Shown: positions 1 through 11,249 of the stretch, piece after piece
Numbering within the stretch: the first letter of the stretch is position 1
How the letters are laid out: each line of letters opens with the position of its first letter
Origin: Taudactylus pleione
Lineage: Eukaryota > Chordata > Amphibia > Anura > Myobatrachidae
DNA: 64,000 nucleotides
Direction of reading: 5' to 3'
Assembly (NCBI GenBank): GCA_031769625.1
Contig: JAUIMM010000115.1
Span: forward strand, 15,670,501 to 15,734,500
Program-made: the position numbers and the translations under genes
Notes under the pieces: generated by a model
What the model was told of the DNA's origin: nothing
The model's database searches: none
What the model saw: only the letters and a program-made list of their open reading frames with translations

Positions 1-784
1 TGTGCTATTGTGGTGAACATAATCATGTATATTGCTGATGCTGATTCTATTAATACACTTTTTTGTATTTGCAATTAAATGGATGTACTGGCTCCTTTTT
101 TACTGGTACTTAGCATTTATGTGCCAAGTACCCTGGGTTCTGGACTATGTTTGCGGAGTGCGACTGGGACTTGCAGTGTGTAATATATATATATATATTT
201 TTTTTTTTTTCAGAAGGGGAGGGACAGTAGCTATGCCCATCATGGTGCTAGCCAAACTCCTTGCACGGACCACTTCCCACAGCACTGGTCTTTACCTCCC
301 CCCTCACATCATAAGTCATACCCCCTGAGACGGCATACAATAGGCCCTTCACAAATTTCAGATCCAGGGCCATGTGGGCCTTAATCTGGCCCTGCTTATA
401 CCCACCCCCCCCAAAAAAAAAAAAAAAAAAAGAAAATTCTTCATATGCTGTTTAAACATCTCCATAACACCAATACTGACATTGCAAGAGGACAGGACTT
501 ATTCCCACACTTTGGCTGATCACGCAAAGTGACTGTAGTTGTGTCAGCTGCAGTAGTCTGTTTATACTAACTTTATTCTAATGCAAGTATCCATCCAAGT
601 GATGTGGGGAATCGTGTGTGTACAAGTGGAAGCCAGTGTCGCCCAAAGATTTTACACTGACCATCACAATCATCACCACGATCCCTCAGAAACGGTCTTC
701 TCTTCCGTATGCGTAAAATGCATTCCGTAAAATGCGTAGGGGTCCCCCTATATTTAAAACCAGCACCGGATCCAAACAGACCAG

Positions 785-834
785 GGTAAAAAGGTAAAAA
801 GCCAAGGGGGAGTGAATACTTTTGCAAGGCACTG
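785..834 (-). mobile_element. Tc1-like transposon end (isolated TIR relic)
   Basis: Read on the minus strand, this begins CAGTGCCTTGCAAAAGTATT followed by a C-rich stretch, a terminal sequence typical of vertebrate Tc1-like elements. No partner end or transposase is visible, so it is a fragment. The family match is from memory of the terminal motif. Confidence 0.6.
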
Positions 835-1411
835 AGGTATGTAATAAAGTTGTACTATTTACAATGTGTGTGTTTTTTTTAACCATTTATTTTACAGTGG
901 GTGTATGGGTGCCGGCCGCCTGCTGGCACTTGTAGTTCCACAAGTGCCGAAGGGCAGGCATGCTGGCACCTGTAGTTCTACTGTAAAATACAATTGTTTA
1001 CAACTACACTATTATTGCCCCCGTAGCCACTGCTCCAGGTGTGCGGGGAAGAGCCCCGGGCTTCAGACCAAGCCTTGGGTGCTCGGGAGACGGGGGACAC
1101 TTTTTTGGGGGGTCCCCACCTCCCCTGAGATCCCCGCCTTGGCCTGACCGGCTTGGGGTGCGAATGCTTTGGCCATGGAGACCCGGTAATAGGGTCTCCT
1201 GGCTATGGCATTACACCCCGGTCGGTTTGGGTCCAGTGCTGGTTTTAGGGGGACTCCTATGCATTTTTTTCTTCCTATATTTAAAACCAGGACTAGCCCT
1301 GCAGCCAAGTGCTGGTTCTTAAATAACGGTGGAACCTACCACGTTTTGTTCCCCGTGATTTTCGTAACCAGGACTGGCTGACCGGTCCGGAGCTGGTTAT
1401 GCTTTTTTTTT

Positions 1412-1432
1412 GGGGGGGGGGGGGGGGGGGGG
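1412..1432 (+). repeat. G21 homopolymer after a T9 run
   Basis: Twenty-one consecutive G follow nine T. It is a simple tract, a candidate G-quadruplex, and a place where length is hard to call in sequencing. Confidence 0.9.
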
Positions 1433-2414
1433 TGCCACGTCAATTTTTTTCATAAAAATGAAATCTTAAAACAGACTTTTCATTATTAAACATACACAAA
1501 TCACAGTGATTTGTGTATGTTTGATGGAATCTCGCAGCTCAAGAGTTGCTGCATTTGAAACTTCTATTGACTTCCCAATTTGGCTGTAAAAACATCCGAA
1601 TATAGCGAAACAAATAAAGGTAAATTCCCAATTTAGGCTGAAATGAATGAAAAATACTTCCGATTTCAGCCGATGCTGAATTCATTTCTAGTGATTAAAA
1701 CGGCCGCTTTTGCGGTATTAACACACACGATTTCACCCCCAAAAGATAAAAAAAATCACCCGAGTTTAATGATAGTAAATTCCCGATAAGCAAAAAAGTG
1801 ATATTTTCACTAGAGATAGCAATCTCGGACTAAAATTAATCTTAGTAAATTTACCCCAAAATGTCATATACCGTACTTTACATCTGGTTGTAAGGCAAAT
1901 AATATGAAACACATTAAATGGATTCATAATAGTAAATATAAAATATGCTCCTAGCCAGCATTAGTAAAAAATTATCTTTGGGTTGAAAATCTTTAATTGT
2001 CAGTGTCTGTTTTTCAAATACCTTAAAATTATGATAAACCCAAAGCAGGACATTATCTACTCTATTATACTGTATTCAAGTGGCTGTATAACCAGATATT
2101 GGATACTAAACACCCTTAGAACACTACAAAAATAAAAATATTGGCAGTGTTATTTTCAAGAAACAATATGTGCAGTGATAGAAAAAAGCATCACAAACGC
2201 TTAATTACCTATACAAAGCATAATGGCATAATCAAGTAATTTTATAGTATATATATAAGTTATGTACATAACACTGTGCAGAATTGGCTATTACAAGTAG
2301 CAGATTTTTATATGCTGATTAAATCAGAAATTGTTGCTTCATGGGAACATGTTGTTTATCTCTGCACAATCATTAATGAAATTGGGGGGGGGGGATGAGG
2401 GGTTTGCATCTTAC

Positions 2415-3078
2415 CTTTTCCATTTACTGCTAATGGCGATGTTGCGGTAATGGTCAATGGCAGCTGAATCTGAGGGACCAGCGAAGGTGGTCTTGGTCTG
2501 CTTCCCATTCGAGCCCTTTCTGCACCAGGTCCCAGTAAAGCACCAACTGGTTTTTCAGCAGTCACCTCAGGTGCAACAGAATCCTGCTCCTGTTCCATAT
2601 GATTTAATTTGTCACCAGTTTCATTCTGAAATCCATCTACTGAACTCCTGTTTTTCATCGGACTTTTAGGTACAAGTATTTTAATACCCGATCTAGAAAG
2701 GTCCATATTTTTCCTGACTGGAATTAATTGGGAAGGACTTTTGCGCAATTTTGGACTAGCAGAAAGTGGTATAGTTTTTGATTCATTGTCCTTATGAAGA
2801 GTCAACGATTTTGGAGAGATTCTTGAAAAAGAACTATTGGTTGACCTGGAGATTTGTTTTCTGGCATTATTGGGAGATGTCCTATTTGCTTTTGCTATTG
2901 TGTTGTTGTCTTTTGGCTTTTCATTGTGTCTTCTGTTGAATTCATGAATATATTCTTCACAGTTTACTAAGTGTTGTTCTGGTTCCCAGGTATCATCACC
3001 ACTGTCATATCCTTTCCAATGCACCAAATATTCAGTTTTACCTTTTTTATTTTTCCGTTTGTCGACAATTCTTTCTAC
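2415..3078 (-). CDS. cdyl: CDYL chromodomain exon (internal coding exon)
   Basis: CDYL is a nuclear chromodomain corepressor that reads methylated histone H3 and carries a C-terminal crotonase-like domain, which is not in this window. The 664-bp exon is open throughout. It begins in phase 0 with [14 protein letters not shown], just after a TTTCCAG acceptor, and ends in phase 1 at AAAAG before GTAAGA. The chromodomain motif [17 protein letters not shown] is followed by the CDYL linker, with [28 protein letters not shown] and [14 protein letters not shown]. These linker motifs fit CDYL rather than CDYL2. The residue before WKGYD is His (LVHWKGYD), where I recall Arg in mammals. Further exons should lie below position 1 (3') and above 64000 (5'). 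The ATG sometimes placed at 3027 is only an internal frame start: the exon extends upstream of it to the acceptor. Confidence 0.95.
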
Positions 3079-3618
3079 CTGGAAAGGGAAACATTTTTAA
3101 CAAATTTAATACACACTTACAAAAATGCATGATCATAATAAGGATGCCCCTCATGTTACCAGCAATACAACCATTTATATAGATGCTTACCTGCCCAAAA
3201 GGTTTATTTTGCAGGGTGTATATTAATAGATACTACCAAGCTAATGCCCCTATGACAGATGAGTGTTGTTGAATTGAAAAGGGAAAAGGATGGTTTGAAC
3301 CATAAAGTTCCCAATTTGACTTAGGAGGGTGGCGCAAATTTAAAATGTGAGGGTAGATTTATAGTTGGGAGGGTGGTGGATCTTGGCTTAACTCAAATTG
3401 TAACGTAAAAATAAAAGCAAGCAGTATTGTCCCTACACACAAGACAAAAAATTAATTTGCAACCCTTGCATCACAGCATGGATTTTTCTAGTTGCAAATT
3501 TACAGCCTTTAGATGAATTTACAACTGCTATGAGGTGCTACATTAAATTAGTGCCTATGTACAGTTCACTTGATGTCAAAGTCTAAAAGTCAGTGTAACA
3601 TTTATATATACTGTATAT
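3079..3618. other. Intron upstream of the cdyl exon, no gene seen
   Basis: The pyrimidine-rich acceptor tract of the exon lies at 3079-3095. The rest is AT-rich sequence with no recognised repeat or conserved frame. Confidence 0.6.
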
Positions 3619-4263
3619 TGCAACACAAGCACTGGGAAATTATTAAAGGGAGATATATATGCCCCAGATACCTAGCTTCTGTCTTGCAGACAGCTAATTA
3701 GCAATGTTGATTGCAAGACCAGAGAGAGGCTGATTAATGGGTGGGTCAGTTTTAATAGTCAGTCTCTCACTGCTTGGGGAGCAGGTTGAGGCTGGCAGAA
3801 AGAGAGAGACCATTGTTTTTAATCGTAAAAACTGTGTTTGGTGAGTAGGACATAAGATGGTATACTTAAAGGCAGATTTAATCCATTTTGGTCTATCTTA
3901 TATCATTCTAAAGCGATGTTGTGTTTCTGGGGTTAAATCACACATTTACTAACACTTAAAAAACTAAATCACAAATTGTCTGTTAGTAAATGTAAGATCA
4001 GTCCCTGAAACACAACATTTAAATGGAGCTTTAGTAAATTTAGCACTATGTCCTTCCACTTTGAGATAGGGAATTGTATATTAGTTACATCCAGACAGGT
4101 AACGATCTATTTTTAGGTTTTGTTTATTTTGTGCTCTCAAATAAAACTAGCTGTGGCTACTTGTACCAAGGCCCTGGATTGGTGTGCTACTAATTGGCTG
4201 CTGCATAAAAAGTGTTGCTGTTTACCCCAGGAGATGGCACCCCTATCCTGATATTGTGACACA
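3619..4263 (+). repeat. 5' LTR of the gypsy-type element
   Basis: It starts TG and ends CA. It shares ACTGGGAAA, GATATATAT, GTCTCTCACTGC, GGGAGCAGGTTGA and AGGGAATTGTAT in order with the copy at 8011. It is longer than the 3' copy because of a small palindromic insertion at about 3870-4045, whose arms are GTTGTGTTTC and GAAACACAAC. Confidence 0.8.
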
Positions 4264-4281
4264 TGGTGGAGAATACGGGCA
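4264..4281 (+). promoter_or_regulatory. Putative primer-binding site
   Basis: TGGTGGAGAATACGGGC follows directly after the CA end of the 5' LTR, as expected for a tRNA primer-binding site. The tRNA is not identified. Confidence 0.5.
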
Positions 4282-4379
4282 TTGCACTTAAATTGCAGCC
4301 ATAAAAAGCTATGTGTTTGTTTGGGGGGAAAAGAATGGCAAATGGTGAACTTCTTGGTGGTGTTGTCATCAGAAGCTTA

Positions 4380-5483
4380 GGGAAGCCAGATTCAGCTTCC
4401 CACCTACACCAAGTTAAGGCGCTGCTACACAGGCTCAGCAGGAAGCTATCGGGTGCAGAAATTGGCTATTAAGGAAGCCCAGCGGCAACACCAATTAGAT
4501 ATTAAGGAGCTCCAGAGACACAGCAATTGGCCATCACTGAACTCCACAGTACCCAGAACGCAAAGCCTTCAAAGCAGTGGTGCAGCATTTACAGTAAAAG
4601 CCCTGTTTGATAATACTTCCACGGATGTCACAACTAGCTCTTGAACCATACGGGCTACTTATTTTCTACAAAAGATGACCAAGAGTGATGATGTGAGAAG
4701 CCTATTTAACAACTTTACAAAGAAGTGCTAAGAAGAAAAGTTGGCCTAAAGGTGGGTGGGAATGTTTGCCTTTTGTGATTTTCTTATCAGGGAAATCACA
4801 AAAAGGCATATTTTGACTTAAGCCTTACTGAAGCAGAGGACTATGACAAACTAAAAACTGAACTTTTAAACTTGTTTGGGTGTCACAATGTCTGTTCAAG
4901 CAAGAGTTCATCGCTGAGGATACCATGTGGATAAAGCTCCTTGCTCTCAAATGGATGAGCTCATGATCTCACGAAGAAGTAGCTACAGCCAGAGACTGTA
5001 ACAGGGCCACAGATTGTAGATATTGGTCCATAGTGACCCTTTTCACAGTCCCTGGCTGCAGTTCTACACAAGTTGGAGAGCCACAGAGACCCTAAAACAG
5101 CATTTTGTGGAAATGATGGAGAGGTATGTGGTGGCCAAGGTAATGTTGAGTGTACCCAAACAGATCCTAATTCTGCAACAGTGATCTCCAGTGACTTTTG
5201 GTAAGACTGTTCAATGGGAAAATGGTGCTGGATGGTGGAATGAACTTACACATCCAGAGACTGTAGGCTTGGAACCTAGACATTGGACAGTTAAACCAAG
5301 AAGGTACCTGCCCTGTATAAGACTTGAAAAAAATATGACTAGATGTTTTAGATGTGGAGGCGTGGGCCATGTTGCTGCAAATTGGCCATTTATATCTCAG
5401 CCTATGCAATTTAATAGTGCTTATGTAAATCATAGAGTATCTTTCTTTGCTCAGCTAGCCTGTACTGTAGACCAACAGACTAA
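4380..5483 (+). pseudogene. gag relic with CCHC zinc knuckle
   Basis: No intact frame. A stretch near 4390-4530 reads as a Gln-rich helical segment (LAIKEAQRQHQLDIKELQRH). At about 5338-5385 CFRCGGVGHVAANWP matches the retroviral-type knuckle C-x2-C-x4-H-x4-C, with the last Cys replaced by Trp. This knuckle normally binds element RNA in the capsid. The frame is broken and then cut by a small TIR element at 5484. Confidence 0.65.
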
Positions 5484-5860
5484 GGGCCTGATTCAGCAGT
5501 GCACGCAAGAGGCATTTAAGGGGCATTGCACTGTTGGGGGAGGCCGGCGTTCCCTGAAACGGGGCGTGTCCGTCCCGTTTTCCAGGACTGACCAGCCCAG
5601 GGACTGCGTGGACATATACAGTCTGCTGTGCTCGCAAGCCAGCCAGCCTGAGTAAGCTGAGGCTTACTCAGCTGGCCGGTGCCGTCCACCATTGACCACC
5701 GATGGTGAGCCCAGCCTGCGACCTTCCCCGCAGTGCTGGGATCGCAAATGCAGCAGGGTGTGTCAAACATCTCCTGCTGCATTTGCATTATTGCAAGGAT
5801 CGCAATTGCAAAGCTGCCTGCGTGCACCTTTGCAACTGCAATCCTTGCTGAATCAGGCCC
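5484..5860. mobile_element. Non-autonomous TIR element, GGGCCTGATTCAG family
   Basis: The ends are GGGCCTGATTCAGCA and TGCTGAATCAGGCCC, flanked by TAA on the left and TGA on the right. It splits the gag relic from the protease relic. It is a member of a family seen again at 37855, 41621 and 54191. Confidence 0.8.
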
Positions 5861-5877
5861 TGAGACAGATGAACAAA

Positions 5878-6338
5878 TGTGTAAAATGACTGTAGAAAAC
5901 AAAAGGGTAGAGGCTCTTTTACATTCTGGTAGCCTGCTTACTCTTGTAAAAGCAGAGTAGGTGAGCCCTTAAAATATCAGGAGAAAACAGTTGGTGTTAC
6001 TGGTTTACATAGGGATACTCTGGATTATGATACTGCTGACATGAACATAGACAAACAGTGTAGTCACTGTGGGATTAGTTCATTATTTGATATTAGATGC
6101 TATGGGGCATATCCAATTGGCTGGAAGGTATTGCCCACAAAAAATTACACGGAACTCGTGACCAATTTTGAATTACCGCTGCTATGCTCGCTCCTGATAC
6201 CCACGGTAAAAAAAGGAGCAATATTTTTTTTTTAAAATATACCCACATGGAAATTTGAATAAAAATGAGGAAATCAGCCTGTTCTCCCAAAAAAGTAAAG
6301 ATTACAAAAACAAACTTTTTTTACGTTTCATTTTGTAC

Positions 6339-6375
<37 letters not shown>

Positions 6376-7900
6376 TCATTTTGGGGTCATTTTAGGTAAA
6401 TAATTAAAAAATATATATATTATAAAGAAACTTTTTTTGTTTAGATTCAAACAATTTGAAAAATGCAGTGATAGAGCACTTGGAAAAGGCCAAATAAAGG
6501 GTGTACAATTGTAATGCTCAATTACGCACCTTTCCTTATTTTGGTTCCCACAGTATATTCTTGGCCAAGTAGCAAGGACCATTTGAAATCATATAAAACC
6601 TTGGAAGTATAGAGTAGCTATGTGAGATACCCCAGTCCCTCCAGTAACCACAGTACCTTTAGTTCCTAAAGTAGCAATAGTCGAAACCCTCTTAACTATT
6701 CAACAGCATGAGGTTAAAGCATTTCTCGTAAAGAAACAGAGATTTGTTTTCTGACATAACTGGTAAAACAGTCATTAAACATAACATAATCACTGTACCA
6801 AGGGACAAGGTTAGCCTAGCCCTATCAAATGTTAGTAGCCTAATGGCAATCAGTGTCTAAAGAAATGAAAAAATATGTACGTCAGGTAAAACTGAAGAGT
6901 CACATAGTGAGTGGTCAAGTCCCGTTGTACTCATTCCAAAACCCAACGGGGGCTTACACTTCTGCAATGATTTCTGTCAATTGAATAGTGTGTCTAAGTT
7001 TGATACCTACACAATGCCTCGTGTTACTTAACTAATTGAAAGGCTGGTAATGGCACAGTACTTAACCACTCTAGACTTAACCAAAGGGTACTGACAAGTG
7101 CCGTTGACAGATAATGCAAGCGAAAGCTTTATCTGCACTAGAGGGTCTGTTCCAATACAAGATGATGCCATTTGGATTACATGGGGCACCCACCACCTTT
7201 ATGTGGATGATGGATAACATTCTTAGGCCCCATAGACAGTACACTGTTGCTTATATGATATAGTCATCTACAGTCCTGATTGGCAGTCTCACTTGCCCAA
7301 GGTACAAACAGTGGTTCGTGAGGCAGGATTGACAGCCAAGCAAATAAAGTGTTGCTCAGTAATGGAAGAGGTGAAGTATCTTGGTTACACCATAGGCTGA
7401 GGTTTTATAAAACCCCCAACTTAATAAAATTAAGGAAATACAGAACTTTCCTAGAAATCACAAGTTATTTTAGAAGATTTATACCCAATTTTGCCTTCAT
7501 TGCTGTCCCACTGAATGACCTTACCAAGGGAAAACAGTCAGTTATGGTCAAGTAGAATCCTGAGGCAGAAAAGGCTTTTCAGGCGTTGAAGGTAGTGTAG
7601 ACGTACAAAACTGGTTTTGACGATACCTGACCTTAAAAATAAAACTGTGGTGCCAACATCAGCATCCTCTTTTTTAAGTAGAAATCTGAATATACTGTAA
7701 ATGAGAGAAATTATGACATTGTTTAAAAACACATTGCCAATTAATTGGGCATTAGAAACACTAAACTAAGGTACTATCTTTTGGGGAAAAAATGTAGATT
7801 AATTACGGATCATGCTCCGTTGACGTTTATGTCTTAGAATAAAGAAAGCAATGGGAGAACAACAAGATGGTTCCTGGCATTGCAAACTTTTACATTCTTA
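5878..7900 (+). pseudogene. pol relic: protease, RT, connection region
   Basis: Protease: VEALLHSGSLLTLVKAE at about 5905-5957, where the family catalytic motif is D-S/T-G and here the Asp is His. RT: SPVVLIPKPNGGLHFCNDF near 6925, then LTTLDLTKGY followed by a stop near 7065, then a degenerate palm whose D-D box is lost. The connection motif FLEITSYFRRFIPNF lies near 7450. Stops and frameshifts are scattered throughout. An insertion at about 6106-6560 separates protease from RT. No integrase was recognised, so either it is deleted or it has decayed beyond recognition. Confidence 0.8.
6106..6560. mobile_element. Unclassified small insertion with an A31 tract
   Basis: The sequence beginning GGGGCATATCCAATTGGCTGG interrupts the protease-RT stretch and contains a long A run at about 6342-6373. 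Boundaries are approximate, because the pol reading resumes only near 6600. No TIR pair was resolved. Confidence 0.4.
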
Positions 7901-7993
7901 GCAGAACATAGGCCAGGTAGCCACTTGGCCAATGCAGATAGTTAGTCCCATATCTTAAGTTTATGGTCTACAGGTGTTCCGTCCTATAGGTTG

Positions 7994-8286
7994 AAAAAGG
8001 AGGGGGGATATGACAAAAGTACTGGGAAAGATATATATTCCCCTGGTTCATAGCTCCTGGTTGATAGACAGTTAATTAGAAATCTTAATTGCCAGACCAC
8101 CTGTCAGGGGCCAATATTAGGTGTGTCTGTTTCAATATAGTCTGTCTCTCACTGCCTTGGGAGCAGGTTGATGCTGGCAGAGAAAGAGAGACCATTGCTT
8201 GTGCTTGTAAGTGCTGTGCCAAATGCTGTTGTGACGATTTGGACACTAGGTCCCTCCACCTTCGAGAGGGAATTGTATGTTAGCTA
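7994..8286 (+). repeat. Polypurine tract and truncated 3' LTR
   Basis: A purine run (gaaaaaggagggggga) precedes TGACAAAAGTACTGGG at 8011, the start of the 3' LTR. The LTR matches the 5' copy up to AGGGAATTGTATGTTAGC and is then cut by a PIF-like insertion at 8287. Confidence 0.75.
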
Positions 8287-8447
8287 AGCTGGGTACACAC
8301 TGGGAAATATATTGCGATGGTGGCGGCTGGTGTATACCCCCGATATGTCTGTTAACAACGTCATTCACAGAAATATTGCAGAGATATCGGTGCATCTGGC
8401 TGTGTGTACGGGTGGTCTGCCGACCACTAATACACTTGGTGCAGGGA
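8287..8447 (+). mobile_element. PIF/Harbinger-like TIR element, 5' fragment
   Basis: It begins AGCTGGGTACACACTG after CTA, the same end as the complete element at 62034. Only one end is present; the sequence runs into a Tc1 fragment. Confidence 0.6.
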
Positions 8448-8844
8448 TGCGGCTGTGATTCATCTCAACTGGGCGGGTTTAATTCAAATTCAATGTTTGA
8501 GCTTTGGGTGCCCATGATCCTGTCACTGGTTCCCAGTTGTCCTTTCTTGGACCATTTTTGGTAGGTAATAACAGTGCATACCAGAAACACCCCACAATAC
8601 CTGCTATTTTGGAGATGCTTTGAGCCTCTGACCCTGTTGTCTAGCCATCACAATTTGGTCGTTGTCAAAGCTGCTCAGATCCTTATGCTTGCCTATTTTT
8701 CCTGCTTCCAGCAGATCAAGCTCTAGAACTGACTGTTCACTTGCTGACGAATATATCCTACCCTTTGTCAGATGCCATTACAACAAGATAACGAATGTTA
8801 TTTACTTTACCTGTCAGTGGTTTTAATGTTATGGCTGATGGGTG
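8448..8844 (-). mobile_element. Tc1-like half element (5' end and helix-turn-helix region)
   Basis: On the minus strand it starts next to TA with ACACCCATCAGCCATAACAT and then AAAACCACTGACAGGT, a known fish and frog Tc1-type end. Broken frames resemble the N-terminal DNA-binding domain of the transposase, including YQKWSKKGQLG. The catalytic half and other end are absent. Confidence 0.7.
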
Positions 8845-8882
8845 TATATCTTAAGGTGTGAACAACTCAAAATACAAATATA

Positions 8883-9950
8883 CACAGTCGAGTCACATTA
8901 TTGTGACCACCAGCAAATAGCCAGAGTAACCACCATGTGCAGCACGGACAGCTGCTAGACGGGCTGGGAGTGACTCAATAAGGTGCAGGTAGGTTGGCAC
9001 ATGTATCTAGAGCCATGTTGACTGCAGTGCATCCCACAGCTGTCGACATTTATAGCCGTGTGACATGTTGCATTGTCTTGCTGGAAGATCCCATCCGCCT
9101 CAGGAAGAAAGACAATCAGCATGTACTGGTGTGCGTGCTCTGCAAGGATGGATTCATAACCAAATCGGTTGAGGGTGCCTTCCACATGGATGAGTGGGCC
9201 CTGAGAATGCCAAGAAAACATTCCCCAGACCATAACGCTGCCACCACCAGCTTGTGTTCTTTCAGCAATGGTTGAAGGTTGTTTGTTATCTGATGTTTCT
9301 CGTCTGACACGCCAATGTCCAACTGTTTGATGAAGCAGAAAACGTGACTCATCGGAGAAGGCAACCCTTCGCCAAGCAGCTGAGATCCAATTCCGATACA
9401 GGTCTGAAAATGTAAGCCTTTTCCGTGGATGCACCTTCGTTAGCATAGGTGCAGTGACCATTAGTTTGCTTCGGAGCCCCATACGCAGCAGGGTTCGCTG
9501 AACTGTTGTTTTAGACACATCTGGTGGCCCCCAGGTCCATTTTGATAGTGAGCTGCTCCACTGTAGCGTGTCAGTCAGCCCTCATGCACCTTCGTAGCCG
9601 ATGTTAACCTCTCACATCAGTGGCATGTGGTGTACCACAGTTTCCACGTCGGTTATACACAATGGTGCCATTTATTCAGTCATGATACACCTTCACTACA
9701 GCAAACAGTTCACAAACTGCGCTGTTTCAATCCTGCCAACCTTGGCCCGAAAGCCAATAATCATCCCTTTTTGCAACTCTGATAAATCGCCCCTTTTACC
9801 CATGACAGCAACGAGTGATATGCGTGAAAACGGCCTATCGCACACCTTATACACCCACCAAGCCAGTGCACGGCATGTGATGTACTTCATGAGCTATGCG
9901 CTGTCAACGTCAAATGTAGGAGCTGGTAATAATAATGTGACTCGACTGTG
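8883..9950 (-). mobile_element. Tc1/mariner-family transposon, defective
   Basis: A 1068-bp unit flanked by TA on both sides. The ends CACAGTCGAGTCACATTATT and AATAATGTGACTCGACTGTG are inverted copies. A transposase relic runs on the minus strand. A complete element by its ends, but dead by its coding sequence. Confidence 0.85.
8955..9890 (-). pseudogene. Tc1-like transposase pseudogene
   Basis: Two blocks remain. The N-terminal block (9890-9696) carries MGKRGDLSELQKGMIIGF, a helix-turn-helix start. The C-terminal block (9518-8955) carries TTVQRTLLRMGLRSK, then VAFSDESRF with the first catalytic Asp, then GGGSVMVWGMFS, then FQQDNATCHTA with the second Asp. The expected third acidic residue (the NPIE region) is missing: the frame jumps to a tail related to LIESLPARLAAVRAAHGG in another frame, so an internal deletion removed it. 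It would act as a cut-and-paste DDE transposase if intact. Confidence 0.85.
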
Positions 9951-10534
9951 TAGAAATTAAAAGGTGCAGAAATATCTCTGTTCATATGCAAACTGTGCAA
10001 CTTTACTTTCAAATTTTAATCAAGTTCTTTGGGTTCATTATTCCTGTTTATTGACAACCCCCCTTACTATAAGTGTATATGGCTCCCATTCAGACTGTCC
10101 ACATCTCTAAAAACCTTTTACAAAAGTGCTGGTAGCTCGTATGGCTGCTTTCAGGAAGAAGGAATCTTGGTATGGCCTCCTAACAGGAAACTTGGAGCAC
10201 ATCAAACACAGAACAGCTCATTTGACTATGTTTCTACAGCACCAAAGTTTGATCATCAATTCAGCCAAAAAGTAATTTGGTACCTTCAACAGCTACACTG
10301 TTGTGGATATACAGAATGAAAGTTGCTCGCCATCAATTTATTGGTCCATCATAGATGCATGTAAGGGAGGGGTAATTAGTTATGAGCAACTTCCATTCTG
10401 TTTATCACTGTTCTGAGAGCCATGTGTGGGATCAGTAGCTTAAGGGAATGCCGATACTTGGATTGCCATATTGGAGGATCTTGGGAGTGCCCAGCATTGC
10501 CCGGGATTTTAAGAATGTGTGTTTACACATCATC
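9951..10534. other. No clear gene; possible decayed Helitron tail
   Basis: Minus-strand frames here contain short phrases that could continue the helicase relic at 10535-10920, but no motif is firm. No repeat was recognised. Confidence 0.35.
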
Positions 10535-10920
10535 CTCCAACCAACCTCTCCTTAGACAGGCCTCACGAAAAGTGTGACAAATTTCCCCATCAACAATCCT
10601 AAGGTCTTCAAAGGAAGTAGGACCTGTAACAGTGTAAAGCAAACTTCGGAGATAGAAGCATTCAAAATTTGTAGAATGTACAGTGTACACACGGCCAAGA
10701 GCTTCTGTTGCTCTGATACGAGGATGACCATATACAGCAACTCTCTGTTTTCTGCCCAGAAAAACTTTTGGAGAAGCATTCCATGTGTAATATTTAGGCA
10801 GCTCACAGTACAGCAGGGTACTTGCAAAGTCATCATTTTGACACAGTTGGAAGAAAGAAGTGAATGTTATTGCATAATTTGGTATAGTCAGATAGCTGAG
10901 AATGCTGGCAAAGCCTGCTA
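10535..10920 (-). pseudogene. Helitron Rep-helicase relic (fragment)
   Basis: In one minus-strand frame the text reads ELPKYYTWN, then GRVYTVHSTNFECFYLRSLL, then TGPTSFEDLRIVDG, then TFREACLRRGWLEDD. These are signature motifs of the linker before the helicase in Helitron rolling-circle transposases (general pattern: FYLRLLL ... G..SFEDLRTV.G ... F..AC...GLLEDD). No Walker A motif is readable downstream, so this is a fragment. The frame is open over about 120 codons. Confidence 0.75.
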
Positions 10921-11249
10921 AAGCTCTCTTTGTAAATAAACATTAAGATCATGACAAAACATGACAACACAAAACGCTTGCTCCGAGGCCCTACCCATAT
11001 GCCGTGAGGCCCCACAATGAGCTTCCAACAAAAAATTTGTCGTTTTTAATTAAAAATGAATAGTAATTAATTTCCATTTAAACATTTTTAGTTGCCTCCG
11101 CCGTGTTTTAATACGCTCGTATGTAAAATTTCACGATCGTGGCTTGTAAACTGTGGATTTGTATAGAAAGACAGCAGGACAAATTTTCGCTTTTCTATAG
11201 TAGATTAAAAATAGGATGTATGTCTCTCTTCTGGGGGAATTAAACACTC

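Larger units (their letters stand above)
1..2414. other. Intron sequence downstream of the cdyl exon
   Basis: No coding exon is recognisable. The stretch is AT-rich and starts at the splice donor at 2414-2413 (minus strand). It holds a TA/T tract near 187-210, an A19 tract at 413-431, a Tc1 end at about 785-834 and a G21 run at 1412-1432. The phrase cctatatttaaaaccag occurs at about 748 and again at about 1275, which suggests an unclassified repeat over roughly 700-1435. A 16-bp inverted repeat with a 3-nt loop lies at 1488-1522. The part at 1618-1857 begins with ggtaaatt and ends with aatttacc, and may be a small inverted-repeat element. Confidence 0.6.
3619..8286 (+). mobile_element. Decayed Ty3/gypsy-type LTR retrotransposon
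   Basis: Paired LTRs enclose gag and pol relics. Order: 5' LTR, a primer-binding-like site at 4264, gag with a zinc knuckle, a protease motif, RT, the post-RT connection motif (ITSYFRRFIPNFAFIAVPL), a purine tract at about 7994-8010, and the start of the 3' LTR. Gypsy-type order and motifs support the class. Many in-frame stops and at least three small insertions (about 3870-4045, 5484-5860, about 6106-6560) make it a dead old copy. It is antisense to cdyl. Confidence 0.85.

Noticed and set aside
32..328. 98-codon plus frame
   Set aside because: Translates low-complexity TA and T tracts and has no family motif.
2457..2669. Plus frame opposite the cdyl exon
   Set aside because: Shadow of the conserved exon on the other strand.
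8955..9950. Active Tc1 transposon
   Set aside because: The third catalytic acidic region is deleted and frames are broken.
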